This document shows positions 1-48,267 of a stretch of 64,000 nt of DNA, in pieces. The position numbers and the translations under genes were made by a program. The first letter of the stretch is position 1. Each line of letters begins with the position of its first letter. The notes under the pieces were generated by a model. It was not told the DNA's origin and did not search any database. It saw only the letters and a list, made by a program, of their open reading frames with translations. The stretch is from positions 4,643,403-4,707,402 of the forward strand of contig NC_133782.1 of assembly GCF_003597395.2 (NCBI RefSeq), read 5' to 3'. The stretch is from Chelonoidis abingdonii. Lineage: Eukaryota > Chordata > Testudines > Testudinidae.

Positions 1-35196
<35,196 letters not shown>

Positions 35197-35199
35197 CGC

Positions 35200-35380
35200 G
35201 CTTCTCGATCAGCTGTTGGGAGAGGGGCTGGGGAGGGACGCGCTCTGAGCCCCGGGGCTTCATGGGAGTTGTAGTTCACAGGCGGGAGAGAAGGCGCTGC
35301 TCCCAAAGGTGAGGAATCCATGGGTGGACTACAACTGGTCGGAGCCCTTTGCATCATGGGAGTTGTAGTTTTTTGGGAGT
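35200..35380 (-). promoter_or_regulatory. UCKL1 promoter with ZNF143/THAP11-type sites
   Basis: The GC-rich stretch directly upstream of the start codon carries two close matches to the vertebrate SBS motif (consensus like ACTACAAYTCCCAGMATGC) bound by ZNF143 and THAP11. On the minus strand these are AACTACAACTCCCATGAAGC at 35276-35257 and AACTACAACTCCCATGATGC at 35370-35351. A half site ACTACAACT lies in plus orientation at 35328-35336. There is no TATA box nearby. Such sites usually sit within about 200 bp of TSSs of housekeeping genes, which suits UCKL1. The TSS itself is not determined. Confidence 0.8.
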
Positions 35381-35618
35381 GTTACCGGGGAGGAAATTTA
35401 ACGACCGTTCAAGGAAAGGAAACTGAAAGGGTGGGTTGGACGTCACGGGGTGCAGAACAAGGAGATTGATGCTGTTGGCCACGCAAAGCCCTGTGGTGGG
35501 TTTAAATATAAAAAGAGCTTGCAAAGGACCATCGTGTGCAGTAGCAAGCCGCAAATGCCAGAGTGATCCGCCTGCAAAATATTAGCGGTAGAGGACACCA
35601 GGCCTGCAAAATAATTCA

Positions 35619-36029
35619 GTGGGGTCGGTGACCTTTCAGCAGTGCTGTGCTGAGTCTTCATTTATTCACTCTAATTGAAGGTTTCATGTGCCAGTCATAC
35701 ATTCTAACGTTTTTAGAAGGTCTCTTTCTATAAGTCTATAATATATAAACCATTGTTGTATGTAAAGTAAATAAGGTTTTTAAAATGTTTAAGAAGCTTC
35801 ATTTAAAATTAAATTAAAATGCAGAGCCTCCGGACCAGTGGCCAGGACCCGGGTAGTGTGAGTGCCACTGAAAATCAGCTCGCGTACTGCCTCTGACGAA
35901 GACATGCATCTGACGAAGTGGGTATTCACCCACGAAAGCTCATGCTCCAAAATGTCTGTTAGTCTATAAGGTGCCACAGGATTCTTTGGTGCTGCATTTG
36001 GGACCCATACTGTAGGTTGCCCACCCCTG
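35619..36029 (+). mobile_element. hAT-like element copy 2, split by a nested repeat
   Basis: Same family and orientation as the copy at 18450, starting GGGGTCGGTGACC and ending TAGGTTGCCCACCCCTG. About 105 bp at roughly 35892-35996 do not belong to the family and interrupt it before the right terminus. No clear target-site duplication remains. It lies about 250 bp upstream of the UCKL1 promoter sites. Confidence 0.8.
35892..35996 (+). mobile_element. Nested sauropsid interspersed repeat fragment
   Basis: The block reads CATCTGACGAAGTGGGTATT, then ACCCACGAAAGCTCATGCTC, then TTAGTCTATAAGGTGCCACA, a phrase I recall as very common in turtle and crocodilian genomes. It interrupts the hAT-like copy 2, so it inserted later (or by template switching). 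Its class is not certain from this fragment. Confidence 0.65.
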
Positions 36030-36435
36030 TACTAGAGCTCCTTAACAGTGAGCCTCCGAAATTGTGGGCCTGCTAAGTACGGGAACTATATAACTTTATG
36101 CCATATGCCAAGTCAATGACCAGGCCCTGTTGTAAACGGGAAGAACTGGGGAAAAGGGAGCTCTCCCAAAAATGCTTGTGAGAGTTAATACACTTTAGTG
36201 GTATGCTGCACATTCCTTCGGTGCTGAGAGAGCCTTTCAAAACTGCCTTAACAGTAATCAGCAATGAGCTTCCCCCTCCAAATGGGTGAGACTTGGCACG
36301 TCTGTGCAGCAAGTCCTGTAAGGAAGTTAGTCACATGAGCTGGGTATATTCTTAGACTATTGTGTGCGACCAACGGTGAGTTAACAGCAAATGGTTGCTG
36401 TATTCTTAAATTAAGCATCAGCACTTGGGTTCCAT

Positions 36436-36560
36436 TCTGAGTCTTCATAGATTTTTAAAGGCAGAAGGGGCCATTATGATCATCTTGTCTGATCTCAAGT
36501 CATAGAATTTCATCCAGTAATTCCTCCTTCAAGCCTATGACTGATCTCAGCACTCTTCAG
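36436..36560 (-). mobile_element. CR1-type LINE 3' fragment
   Basis: CATAGATTTTTAAAGGCAGA, GGGGCCATTATGATCATCTT and CCAGTAATTCCTCCTTCAAG form the reverse complement of a CR1 tail. It is truncated and non-coding. Confidence 0.7.
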
Positions 36561-39197
36561 GTATATTTTATTTACAAGCCCATGGAGAAATGATGCATAC
36601 ACTAACTGTCACAACTGAATTAGCAGATGGTAGATAATGTGGTTGATGATTGTTTGGAAGCTTTGATTCTGCAAAGAATTCTTAATTTTTATGTGCTTAA
36701 CTTTTTCATCCCAGGAGTAGTTCCATTGAAGACACAGTGCGTAAAGCTTGGCTAAGCATGTGGCTTTGCAGGATCAGGCTTTGCTAAGCATGTGGCTTTG
36801 CATGAGATTTCTTTTTCCATGATCACAAAGGTTACTGGAATGCTTTCTCCCACAAACAGCTGTACATTTGAATGAATGCGACTCGAGACTCAAAAGGGGA
36901 AGAAGAAAATACTGGAACAGAAAAGAAGGCAAAAGGGTAAAATGTCTCTTTGACAGCAACGTGACTGTGCCATCCACACAGCAAAGATTGCTTTTCTTCG
37001 GTGCTCTGCCGCAATGCACTTAAACAGAAAATAGTGATTATAACATCATCCAGCAGCCTCTGAAACACAAACACTCTTAGCCAAGGCTGGGAGAAGAGAC
37101 CAGAGCACTTGTTTCCTCCCCTTCTCGTCAGCACGAGGAGCAGCTGTTGGCTGAGTCATTAATAGCATCAGTTACCGAGAGGGCTACAGGAGAGATGTGT
37201 GCAAACAATGCTGAGTTCAGAAAGGAACTGGCTCAACAATGCAAACTCCATGGGGTGGGGGGTGGGGGGGGGGGCTGCTGATCCGCTGCACTCGCTTACC
37301 CATGGCATTGTGCACATTTTTGCACTGCCTGAGCCCCTCGAGACTTAAGTGAATTATTGACCCTTTGCAGACACTTGAGAAGACAGAAGCGCCATCTACC
37401 TTCTTCACTGGAGGGCTGCCTGGCCTCTTACTTGCCAAGGCAAATGCCACATGGTGCAATGGCACCTGCCACACTATGGATATTATTAGATCCAGATCTG
37501 CTCTGAGCTACATCCCCATTGAATTTGTGGGGTTGCACGGGGTGTAATTCAGGATGGCTTGTGTTTTGGAGGAGGTAGGGGAAAGGGCAGATGCAGAAAA
37601 TCGCCCAGCTTGCTTTACACATTCCTAATCTCCCTGTCAAAGAGGGCCTTAGCCTCATTTCATTGTTATCGAATGATCACAGATTTGTTGGCAAACTGCT
37701 GTGTTAAGGGACATGTGGCTAAATCTGCTGCTTGTTTGGTGATCTGCCAAAAAAGGCATGAGAAAGTGACGAGGACTATTGTCAATCTGAACTGGATCCT
37801 ACAGGCAGGTTTCATTCTTGCATCTTTGGTGCCCCCGGCTTCTGTGAACACTTCACTGAGGACTTTGCAAGGGCCAGGTAACACCATACACCTGGAAGTG
37901 AAATGAGTGTGGTGGAGCATTGCTTTAGACTGACTACCACACCTATATATTCACAGTTCATGCCGGAGATGGGCCCAAGTCATAGAATTCAGAAGTAGCA
38001 GGGGTCACAATTTGCCCCCCTGGCCAATTGTCTCAACCTTGGTGGAGTAGCTGGTGCAGTCGTCCGATGCACTATCCTGTCATTTGTGGTGAGTTGAGTT
38101 CAGTTCTTCCCACAGAAGATCAGTACAGATGCATTTGAGTCTCATCATAGCTCCCAGTTGTGCACATCACCAAAACACCACACAGTTAAACCCAGCGGGC
38201 AATGTCTGCTTTAGAGAGGCCAGAACCTGCTAGTGTAAAGCAAACGATGTTGCAAGCCAGAGTTAAGGTGCAGGGGCAGAACTATATGGAGGAAGCTTAC
38301 CCCGAGCCTGCCCTTGCTATGCCTATTGCTAAACAAGCTCATGGAAAGGTAGATCCATCTCCTTGCACCCCCATAGTTGACTTTAATGAGGCTGGGGGCA
38401 GGTGCAGGGGAGTGTTGGGGCCTAACATTACGTGGGGAAAAACCAAAGTGAATCTGGGATTAGCAATCATCTAGCCAGGCAAATGCTCCCTGAACAGAGC
38501 CTGAGGGCTTTTCAATTTTACCCATCAGAAGGCCAAACAGGGAGTTTTGCTATCTGACCGTATCTGAATCTCCCAGATGAACGGGAGATTAAACAGGTCA
38601 TGAGCCTGCCTTTCCTCCTGCAGCTGGTTGAAAGTTCCTCTGCAATTTATAGTCACAGCTCTGGCCCACTCACAAAGGACTGAAGGAAAAGCCATCTGGT
38701 TATGGAAACCATCCGCTGCTCTCTCGCAGAGTGGGAGGTGTTGTCCATGGAAACACATCGCCACGTTTGGCTCCAGCCAAAATCATTCCCATGTCTTATT
38801 TTAATGATTCCAATTTTCCCACTCGGGGGAGAAGACCATTTCCTGAGGTCTCAACTTTCTTTTTGTGCTGGGTTAGAGCAGCCTGGGAGCATCACCCAGA
38901 GCCAGGGGGGCTAAAGGAACAAGGAGAGGTTTTGAATAACAATAGCTCCATCCAGTGGCTGGAAAGGGTTTGCACGTGCATATTCCCTGGAGATTTTCAG
39001 GAATGAAAAACTTTTGGAATACGGCATGAGGAAGCCTGACATAGGGACCAGCATGTCAAGATCAGATGCGTTTCCCCTAGACTTGACCTCAACCAGCTAA
39101 ATCAAGGTGCCAGATGGAAATGTATGTCTGCACTGAGGGAAGTGACTCTCATGATCACTACACTGTCCCCGGTTTAACATGGACCTTCCTTCTAGAC

Positions 39198-39418
39198 TAG
39201 AGGTTCTCAAACTTTTGTACTGGTGCCTCCTTTCACATAGCAAACCTCTGCCTATGACCCCCCCCTTATAAATTAAAAACACATTTTTATATATTTAATA
39301 CCATTATAAATGCTGGAGGCAAAGCAGGGTTTAGGGTAGAGGCTGACAGCTCACAACCTCCTATGTAATAGCCTCGTGACCCCCTGAGACATCCCGACCC
39401 CCAGTTTGAGAACCCTTG
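39198..39418. mobile_element. hAT-like short element, second family
   Basis: The 221-bp element begins TAGAGGTTCTCAAACTTTTG and ends CCAGTTTGAGAACCCTTG, an inverted repeat around GGTTCTCAAACT. The flanks TTCTAGAC (39190-39197) and TTCTAGTG (39419-39426) match at 6 of 8 positions. It has an AT-rich centre and no coding capacity. It resembles Charlie-type hAT MITEs. Confidence 0.8.
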
Positions 39419-41414
39419 TTCTAGTGGAAAGAGGATGGGTTTCTATGGTGATTATTAATCCATGCCCCAGCCCCTCATCTCCCCAGAGAGAATAGTCCCC
39501 CCAGAGGAGGAGCTGAGTCAGGGGGTCAAAATTCAGGAGACCTGATCCCTTTCCTCTTCCCCTAGTAGCCAGAGATCATAAATCTAATCCTGCTCATGTT
39601 GACGTCAATGACCAAGCTCCCATTGATTTCAGTGGAAGCAAGATTGGGCCTAAGACCTCCCCTAAACCAGCTGTTGCTTCTCATTCCGTTACTGGTGCAT
39701 TAACCCACAGCTGAAGCCTTGCACCGTTCGGGTGGCCCGGCTGCCTGGGGCCTGGGCAGCAGTGATACCCCAGGACCGGTGCAGAGGCTTGTTCTCCAGC
39801 CAGGAGGGGACATTTAGTCCAGGGGAGAGGGAGGTTGCTGGGGATGGGACCTGCAGCTGGAGTGTGTCCAGGTCTAATGCAGGGAACAGCTGACTGTGCC
39901 TGAGGGTCTGGCTGAACTGGCCTGAGTTCCTAGAAACCTCTCACTTCAGTGCCAAGCGGGTTAAGCCAATGGGCCTAAGAGAGCAGCATGGCCTTTTGTT
40001 TTTTGCTGTCAGTGATCAGCACGACTCTATTATTCCTGAAAGAATGACAGGAGTTCTTGCCACGCTGGCGCTTGTCCCAGCTGAGGAGCTGGCAGCCAGC
40101 GCCGGACTAGAGAGAGACCCGTTCATTATTCACATCCCCGTCCCGGCCAAGCAAACGCCCCCCCGCCTGCCAAGAGCACATCCCTCTGATCTCCCTCCTG
40201 AGGTGCAGCTTTCAGGCTCTGTTCACCTGATGCTTTCATGCCGGACCACCGGCGGCTCAGCCCAGGTGATCCATTTGCTGATGAATGAGGTTCATTCAGC
40301 AAGGACAGCTTTTTGTTCGAACACTAGAGAGGCTGGGGCAGCGTCAAGCTGTGGGCTTTGCAGCCAGGCTTGGAACAGCTGGAAAATGCTTGTCACTCGG
40401 TCTCTCCAGAGCCATTCATTCTTCTACCCGCGCTGTGAACACAGAGAGGGTGTTTAAAACAAAACAAAACAGAGGATGTAGAGAGCGTGTTGTGCCAGCT
40501 GCCAGTCGCAGTGCCTCTTACTGCCTGCATCCCTGGCTGGAAAACTACCCAGCATGCAGCTTGCCCCAAGCAGGTTTAGTTATGTAGGCTTACAGGTCCC
40601 GGCCTGTTTGTATAAGTGCAGAGAAGGTTGCATCTGCTGAGCTCTTTGTAATGCAACTTGCTAACTCTAAAGGACTCTCCTCAAGTAGCTCAGGTAGGAA
40701 ATCTTCTCAGGTTGCCTTGTGAATTTCTCTATCATATCTTGACGCATAGAAGAGCATCGTGCACCTCTAGTCTATAGCCCCTGTACTGGGGACTATTAAT
40801 AGAGCTCCATTCATGCTAGGGAGACGTGGGTCCTATGGGGACTAGACTGGTGTGCACTTTAGCATGTGGGTTCCATCCATGTGGAAACTTGAGTCCAAGC
40901 GCCACATGAAAACTTGCTTTGCCCTGGCGGTGTTGCAGGCACGTCAGTACCATGCTGAACCCACGTCGCAAGAGCAACACTCCAGCCAGTAGAGACACAG
41001 AACCCGTATGAAGCTTCTAACGGGGGAAAACATAGCACCTTCTGGGATCAGCACTCCCCAAAAGTAGGCAACAAGCTGAGGAGGTGGCTGGTCAGGTGGT
41101 GTCTCCAGCTGATCTGGTCAGGGGAAGCTGTCCTACCTCTGTGGACTTGCAGAGGCAGGGTGGGGTAGGAGATAGTGCCTGCCCACTAGCAGAGTGAATG
41201 CATCATCTGCAGGCCCTACCCTCTTGGCTTGGTTGGAAACTAGTGACTTATGCACCAGGCTGGGAGGAGAGGCCGTGAGGCCAGCAGGGGAACATTCCAA
41301 AGAAAAAGCTAGCCACTGTTTAAGGATTGAGATTTAATTTGAGTGCCTGCCCGGGGGATGATAGCTGGGGCCGAGGCTGCTCAAGACTTTGCAGAATCAG
41401 CTGCTTAATAATAA

Positions 41415-41620
41415 CAGCACTTGGCCTCAGCAGCTCTCCAGACATGTTACAAAGGCGGCCAGTAGCATTGTCCACATTTTACAGATGCGGAAACTGAGAC
41501 ACTGCACAGTGAAGTCACTTGTCTGAGGTCACCTTACCAGCCAGTGTCAGAGTGGGAACAGAAGTGGGGTCTTATGAGTCCCTGTCCAGTGTACTATGCC
41601 TTAGGCCACATAACCTCTTA
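41415..41620 (-). repeat. MIR-like SINE
   Basis: The reverse MIR core CATTTTACAGATGCGGAAAC followed by AGTCACTTGTCTGAGGTCAC identifies it. It lies just left of the poly(A)-signal cluster. Confidence 0.65.
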
Positions 41621-41834
41621 AGCCAAGTGGGCTCAGTCTCACTCCCAGCCAGACCACCTCATCCCAATAACAATAATTTGCTCTGCTGGGGGGAGAGTTC
41701 CTTTTCAGCACCCAGTGAACGTTCCTGCAAGGAACTCAAGGCAAATGAGAGATGACACAAGATGCTGATTGGAGGATAACCCTGAGCTTTCAGTGAACAA
41801 ACTCACTCACACCACACTACAAAAAAAAAAATCA

Positions 41835-42060
41835 AAAAAAAAAATCAATAAACATTTATTTGATACAGCTTCTTTTTGAATATATACAGTACATAGATGT
41901 ATCCCTTCTAGGTGTTCAGTGGTGCTGTTGTTAATATTTATTTATTACAGTACTCTCAAGCGGAGGCCTTGTCTATGATTAACCAAAGAACAGATCGTCA
42001 CAAATTGGGAGTTTATTATAAGATAGTTTACTGTTAAAACTTTTTTTTATTTTTTGCAAA
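41835..42060 (-). terminator. Candidate minus-strand poly(A) site cluster
   Basis: Several minus-strand AATAAA hexamers occur within 200 bp (plus-strand TTTATT at 41855-41860, about 41938, 42012-42017 and about 42046). The leftmost is followed on the minus strand by long T runs and a GT-rich tract (41845 down to about 41800), the usual layout of a cleavage site with downstream elements. The sequence to the right (42000-42450) is AT-rich and looks like a 3' UTR. The nearest known upstream minus-strand gene is ZNF512B, whose stop is 20.9 kb away. An overlapping AATAAA at 41847-41852 on the plus strand makes the site nearly palindromic. Function is inferred. Confidence 0.4.
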
Positions 42061-45000
42061 TAAACACTTTATATATATATATATATATTTATATATATGG
42101 TTATAAGTGATAAATTGAAAATCTTTTTTTCCCAAATGCACTTATGCACTAAGAACTGGCATTGACAAGAAACATTCGGATATGTCATGGAATGGGTGCC
42201 ACAAAGAGAACGGAAAGAAAAAAAAAATCCCCAACAGTTTGTGTTGATGTGTGTGAGTCTACTGGGATGAAAGCAATTCCTGTGCCCATTTTGGCTGGAT
42301 TGTCCTCAGCGGTGACTCCAATCAGGAATCAGTCACCATGAAGAGCTACAGTAACAAGAAGCTGACCAGAGATTGATTTTCTCCCCATATTGAACTGTGA
42401 TATTTGCTGTCATTGCGTACAAAGGTGTTCCTGATGCATTGCACTCTCATTTTCACTTCAGAATTCCCCAAAAGGAAGAGGAAATTTGAGATCAAGGCTG
42501 GAGTTGGTGTTTCAGGTAACAGTTTGGGCTAGATTTTCTTAGCTTGTGTGAAGTGTGTGGTTATGGAACTTGAGTGCACAACCACACTTTGTATGTGTGA
42601 TTGAATCATGTTTTTGAAATGTTAGCCCTTCAATTTATGATTTGCAGACACACATTTAGGGCCAGATTTTCACCCACTGGAGATGCACTACTGCATATGC
42701 AAAAATGTGTGCGAAATTTGTGTGTGCAGAAACCATGACGGTGTGCAAAAGAATCGGTGACATTACCTGATTTGTGTGCGCAGTCAGGGTCGTTGCAGTT
42801 CTGAAAATCTGGCTCTTCATTTAGATTTAAGAAGACAATAAAGTCTATCACACAGTTATTAAACTCCGACAAGTTTCTGGGATTTGCTTACCATGCAATA
42901 GCTGCCTTATTAAATCTAAGTTAAATGGGCATTTGGAAGCCTTCATTTAAACCATGATGGTGTTATGCCCAGAAAGCAATAACCCAAAGAGTGTGTAGGG
43001 ATGCCTTCAGCCCCTCCTGAAACATGGGGGCTCAGCACGACTGCCCAGTTGCAATACCTTCCTGCATTTATAAACTAGCTAGATATTCACAATCAGTTTG
43101 GTTTTTCAGACCCTTCTTATTATCCCTTTCTTTGCTTGCAACAGCCTTCATCAGCTAAAGCTGCATGGAGTGGGTCCATTCACCATGTAGCACAAACGGA
43201 CCAACCCGTGCTGCTGTTTGAATTGCTCTGCTTATGTCAAGCCATTTTAGAAGTGGGGGTTTGCAAGGGCTCGGTGACGAGAGTCCGAACTCCAGATTCG
43301 TCAGTTTCTTTCAATGAGGGCTGGCTTCGATAATGGAGCCAAAAGGCTTTGCGGCGTCTCCCTTGGAGTGACCCTATGGCTTAGGTGTTTCGGGTGGAGT
43401 TATTGCACAGGCTAGAATAAGAGGCGCTACAGCCCTGGAGGATACCCCATTTGCAAATGAACTGCACGGACGCAAATGTCACATGCTGCACTCCCTGCAC
43501 AGATTAGGAATCAGCATTTCCCACACAGACAAGGGAGCTCCCAACAATCAATCCATGATGGGGAGAGGGGACAAATTCCTTAATTCAAAAATACAGATGA
43601 GGCAGGTGGTAGCTGCAGGTAGTGGCCGTGGTCTGCCCCTGGATTAATTTCCTTAGGCGGCCCAAGCCAGGCCAAACCCATAGGAGAGAGGTACCATGGG
43701 CAAAGGGCTCACAGAGAGCTCGGTAGGACCAGCACGGGAGTAAGTGATAGACATGTCATCAGCTTCTGTGAGTGAGAAACGAGCCCAAATACCAGCAGAG
43801 CTATAGCCTGATGAAACAGTGGACCCAGGCATGAATTCCTTCTCCCTGTAGAACTCCCATTGGCTTCAATAGGATTTACACGTCGGGAGTAAAGAATTGG
43901 GCCGTAAACAATTCAATTCCTATGCCTACGGGATATACAATAAAACCAAAGTCCGAGGTACGTATGGACCCTGAACACAGCATGCTCCAGGACCTTCCGA
44001 ACCACTGATTGACCCTTAACCCAGCTCAACTAGATCTGAAGCTGATAAAGTGAGAGAAACAAGCTTGGCTCCGAACTGAAATGGTTGTAGGCTCATGTCT
44101 CGTATATACAGGTAAACAGGCGGAATGAAATGGAAGAGGAGGAAAAGAACATTGGATTAGCAACCACCTAGTATTATTAACGGGGGCTGGCACTTCGTGG
44201 GTGGGATACCACGCCATCCAGATGAATCAGTGCATGGATTCCCTTGGCAGCCTGAATGATGGCAAATATTTTCCTTTGAACAGCAGGTTTCCTATAAAGT
44301 CCAGCCACCCCTGCCCATCCAAAAGTCTCCACCAAGCATCCCTTTATGATGGACAAACCACAACACAAGCAAGCCAGGATATTTCCAGCAATGTCTAAAG
44401 AGATCAGGGCAGTCGCCCTCCGAACCCCTGCTCCCAACTGTTTTCAGAAGAATGTAGCTATTATAACATGCTATTCTGTGGCCTGGACCAGAGGCAATAG
44501 ATAGGTATTTCTAGCATGGCTTTTGAGATGTGCCTCTAGGATGGCCACAGCTTCCCTGCCTCAGCTTCCTTTGGAGAATAAGTGGAATAAAGATGTCAAG
44601 AGCTTGACTTGCACCCGAGATCATCTTAATTCCCTCAGTTTGGGCGACAGCCCTGTTCATCTTCAGCGTTCCCATCTATTCGGTTTTTTGTAAGGTCTGA
44701 AACGGGCCCTTGCTTGCCAGCCATTGCTCTAACCCAGATCCTGGGTTTCTTGCCTCTCCATGTACAGAGCTATTTTGTGTTAGAAAACATAACAAAATGT
44801 GAGCACGGAGGCCTGAAAAGGAAATCAAAATGCAAGAGGGAGCCTTGCAACTGTGCTGTTCGTCATGCCTTATTGTGAAGGAAAAACCTATTAATACCTA
44901 CAAAACCTGATGAGTGTCAGTTTTATTGGGGATTAAACACAGATCAGATTAAAACGTGATCAGTTGAGTTTCTGGAAGGAATTTCCCTAAGGTGATACGA

Positions 45001-48000
45001 AATGGACTGATCTCGCCTACAGCTTGTGAAATGTCAGGGTTGGATTTTGAAAAGCACCCAGCAATCATCGAACCTTGCTCCTGGCGAAGTTAATGGTTAA
45101 AAAAAAGGGATACAACCCCCCCCCCCCGCCCCGAATGCTTCGGCAAATCTCTCCCTCAGGGTATTTGGGATCAGCTCCAGAGAGGCCATTCACTGTGATG
45201 CCCTTTGTGAGGTCGGTTGTGGTTTCCTGTGTACGTCTGACCAGAACTCAGCCTGGTAGTCATTCAGCATCTTGGCTGGGACTCACATCTAAGGTTCCAC
45301 TCCCACAACCTCTATACACGTAACTTTGGGGGGCAGTTATGTTTGTGTAGGAGCTCAGAGTCCAGTGACAATCATTCCGGCTCTCTAGTTATGTGCTGAC
45401 TTTTCCTTTCTATCTGCTCTGAAGTTGGTGATATAAAGGTCCCTAATGGAGGGCAAGATGAATGAGCAGAACCTTTTGTCCAGTGCCCATGTGGAGGAAG
45501 CAGGATTTCTTTGGCAAAACTGGAATTCCAACATAAAACCATTGCTTCCTTTTGCAATTTTTGGATGTTCTTTTTTGCACCTCTTGTACCTGGGTAGCCA
45601 GGAGCCCAAAGACAGAGCTAACAGATCACAGACATCAGAGTTGGAAAAGACCCATTAACTCATTCTCAGGTCCAGTGCTTGGAGCAGAACCCAAAGGAGG
45701 TGGGGAGGTATAGGGGGTGTAAACCACCTTTGTGCTCCCCTGATCCTTGGGGCTGATTTGGTTCCCAGCACAATTTAGAGCAGCCACAAGTTTGCTCTAA
45801 CTTGCACCAGCTTGTAAGAGCTGTCCAAAAACTGCTATACTGGCAGGCATTGTTGGAACGTCCTCCCTTAGCTGAGGATGAGAGGGAGCAAGTTAGGGCA
45901 GCCACAGAGATGAGTAAAGCCAACTCTCTGCCAGCCAGGAATTTCTCCCATGTTGGGGGAATCCTCAGCTGCCATGTTATGGAAGCTTTACAGACTCTTT
46001 GCAACACTTTACAGCACAAAGAAGCCAGAGTAGGGGTTAGGACCTGTTCTACTGAATTTGTCCCATTGCCACAGTGGGAGGTAAGCCAGATCTGCACCAG
46101 TCTAAACCTGGAGTAAATCTCATACATTGAAAGGGAACTGGAGCTACTTCAGATCTGTGCCAACGTAAATGAGATCAGCATTTGGCCCGCAGTTTCCAGA
46201 TAGAAGAGGTATTATAGAGTAAACCGATCCTGTATTTTACCTTTTACCTTGGCCAAAAGAACATGCCTCTGAAATAACCTGAAATTATTTTATATTGAAA
46301 CTCTCATTCTACATCTAAGCCCTGATCTTAATTTGGGGTACAGTTGATGCTATTTTAATCCTCACCTACGTTAAACTTAATCCCCCAGTCTGGAAGTGCT
46401 ATTCAATCCAAGCAGATCCCCTTCCTGAAGCAGAGTAAAGTGCTAAAGTAACCACCTCAGGAAGCTAACGACAATACCAGACACTAGGACGGGTGTATCC
46501 AGCACTGACACTGAGGGGCACAATTTCAAAAGTGGCCTACAAAACTGTGCACCTATGGATGTATGCAGACTGAGTACCTGTGCATCTAATTAGTTATCCG
46601 TGCAGTGCATTTACCTCATTTGAAAGTACAAAAGGATACTCCCACCAGTTCACCTATACTGTGGGGGCCAAATTCTGAAAATGTGGTCCTTACTTATTTC
46701 ATACCCTGTCAATTGTTTTCTAGGGATACCTACATGTGGGGAGGGCTGTGCTGGATGGAAAGAAATAGCTCAAATTTTCAGCTGGCCTCCACAAACTCCA
46801 GTTGTCTATTTAACTAGCTGCAATTGTGCAAGCAAATGGAGATTTGCACGTGCAAATCTGGTAGTACGACATCCATTCAGGTGTCTGTTGAAAACGTGAG
46901 CCATGGTATATAATATTTTCTTAAATAAAGATTATTATGCAGTTATTATTTTTCAGGTGATTAAAAAATGTCTTTTGAACATCTCCCACACTTAAAATCT
47001 GCTCCTGCAGCTCATCAAACTCTTGGGCTGAATTCCTGCTCACAGCCATTCAGGACTTACACGAGTGAAACTGACTGGTATCTGCCTCCTTTGCACTGCA
47101 AATAAATTACCCATTTTCCTTTAAACTCCTGAGAGTTGTGCAATTCCAGCAAAGAATTAAAAGGGCTCGAAAGGAGCCGAGTCTGGGTGGTTTTTCTGAC
47201 TATCCCAGAAAAACGGTGAATTTCATGACTTTAAAAGAAGTGTCACAACTGAAGACAATGCAAGTTACTGCAACGAAGGTGCTATGATAACAAGCAATGC
47301 GGATGATGACTGCCCCACTCCCTGCCATATCCAGGGAAGAAGTGAACTTGACTCGATGCCTCTCGGGTCTCAGATACTGATCTTTATTCTTTTCCATGAT
47401 ATGCTAAGAAAATAACTCCCTCTCTCTCTCTGCTTCCCATTCTGCTGCTGTAATTGCTGTAAAAGGCTGGAAGGTGTAACTGACTGCTGGGTTCAGAGAG
47501 GTCTGCATACTAGTTTGAATCCTTAACCGAGTTCTGCTGGTTTCTTACCATATTGAGTAAAGGTACCATTTACTCTGCCTTGCTGCCATTTTTCTGCTGC
47601 TTGAGATAGCAAGAAGCCCAACAGAGAGAGCTCCCCAAACTAAACCCCTGGATCCAAACACACCCTAGCTTTGGGGAAGTCTCGCTTTGAGCCTTACATT
47701 TTGGGTTTGTATCTAGCTTTTTACATCCATCAGCATTTCTCACTCACCTAAGCCCATTTTTGAGTATCCAAGGTTGGGGTTTCTCATCTGAGAAGCCCAA
47801 AGTAGAAATGACCTAGCAAGAACGAACAGGTTTGCAGGCTGTCCATAAAGGTGCTATTCCCCACCATGATCAGAAACGCTTCCTGGGGGAGGGGGAAGGG
47901 GCATGTATTGGCTTAGCCTGTGTTGGGGGGAGGAATTGTCAGGAGGCCCCGCTGCTGTTTAACGAGAATTCATGATTGCTCTCGAGGCTGTCTATAGAAC

Positions 48001-48267
48001 TGGCCTTCCCAGGAGGGGGCACCATTGCACATCCTCATGTCCAGGAGCGACTGAGGCTCAAAAAGTCTTTCAGCATCTTATCATCAAGGCTAGAGAGAAT
48101 GTGGAGGGAAGCACGGGTCATGGACATCAGCACCACCTGTCTGACGTCAGGCTGGGTTATTTGGCCAGCTCCCTGGTGAAGATTGCTGGGGGGTGGGAGG
48201 GATGGCTCTGGGAAACAAACAACACAGAATGAGCCGTCCCTACCCCTTCCTCGCATTCTGGCTAGAG

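Noticed and set aside
42059..42064. Plus-strand AATAAA as a transcript end
   Set aside because: No plus-strand exon precedes it, and the following (TA)n tract lacks a GT-rich downstream element.
45666..46127. 153-codon minus-strand open frame
   Set aside because: It overlaps repeat-like palindromic sequence (46085-46195), and similar wording occurs at 52380-52620. It is more likely repeat DNA than a gene.
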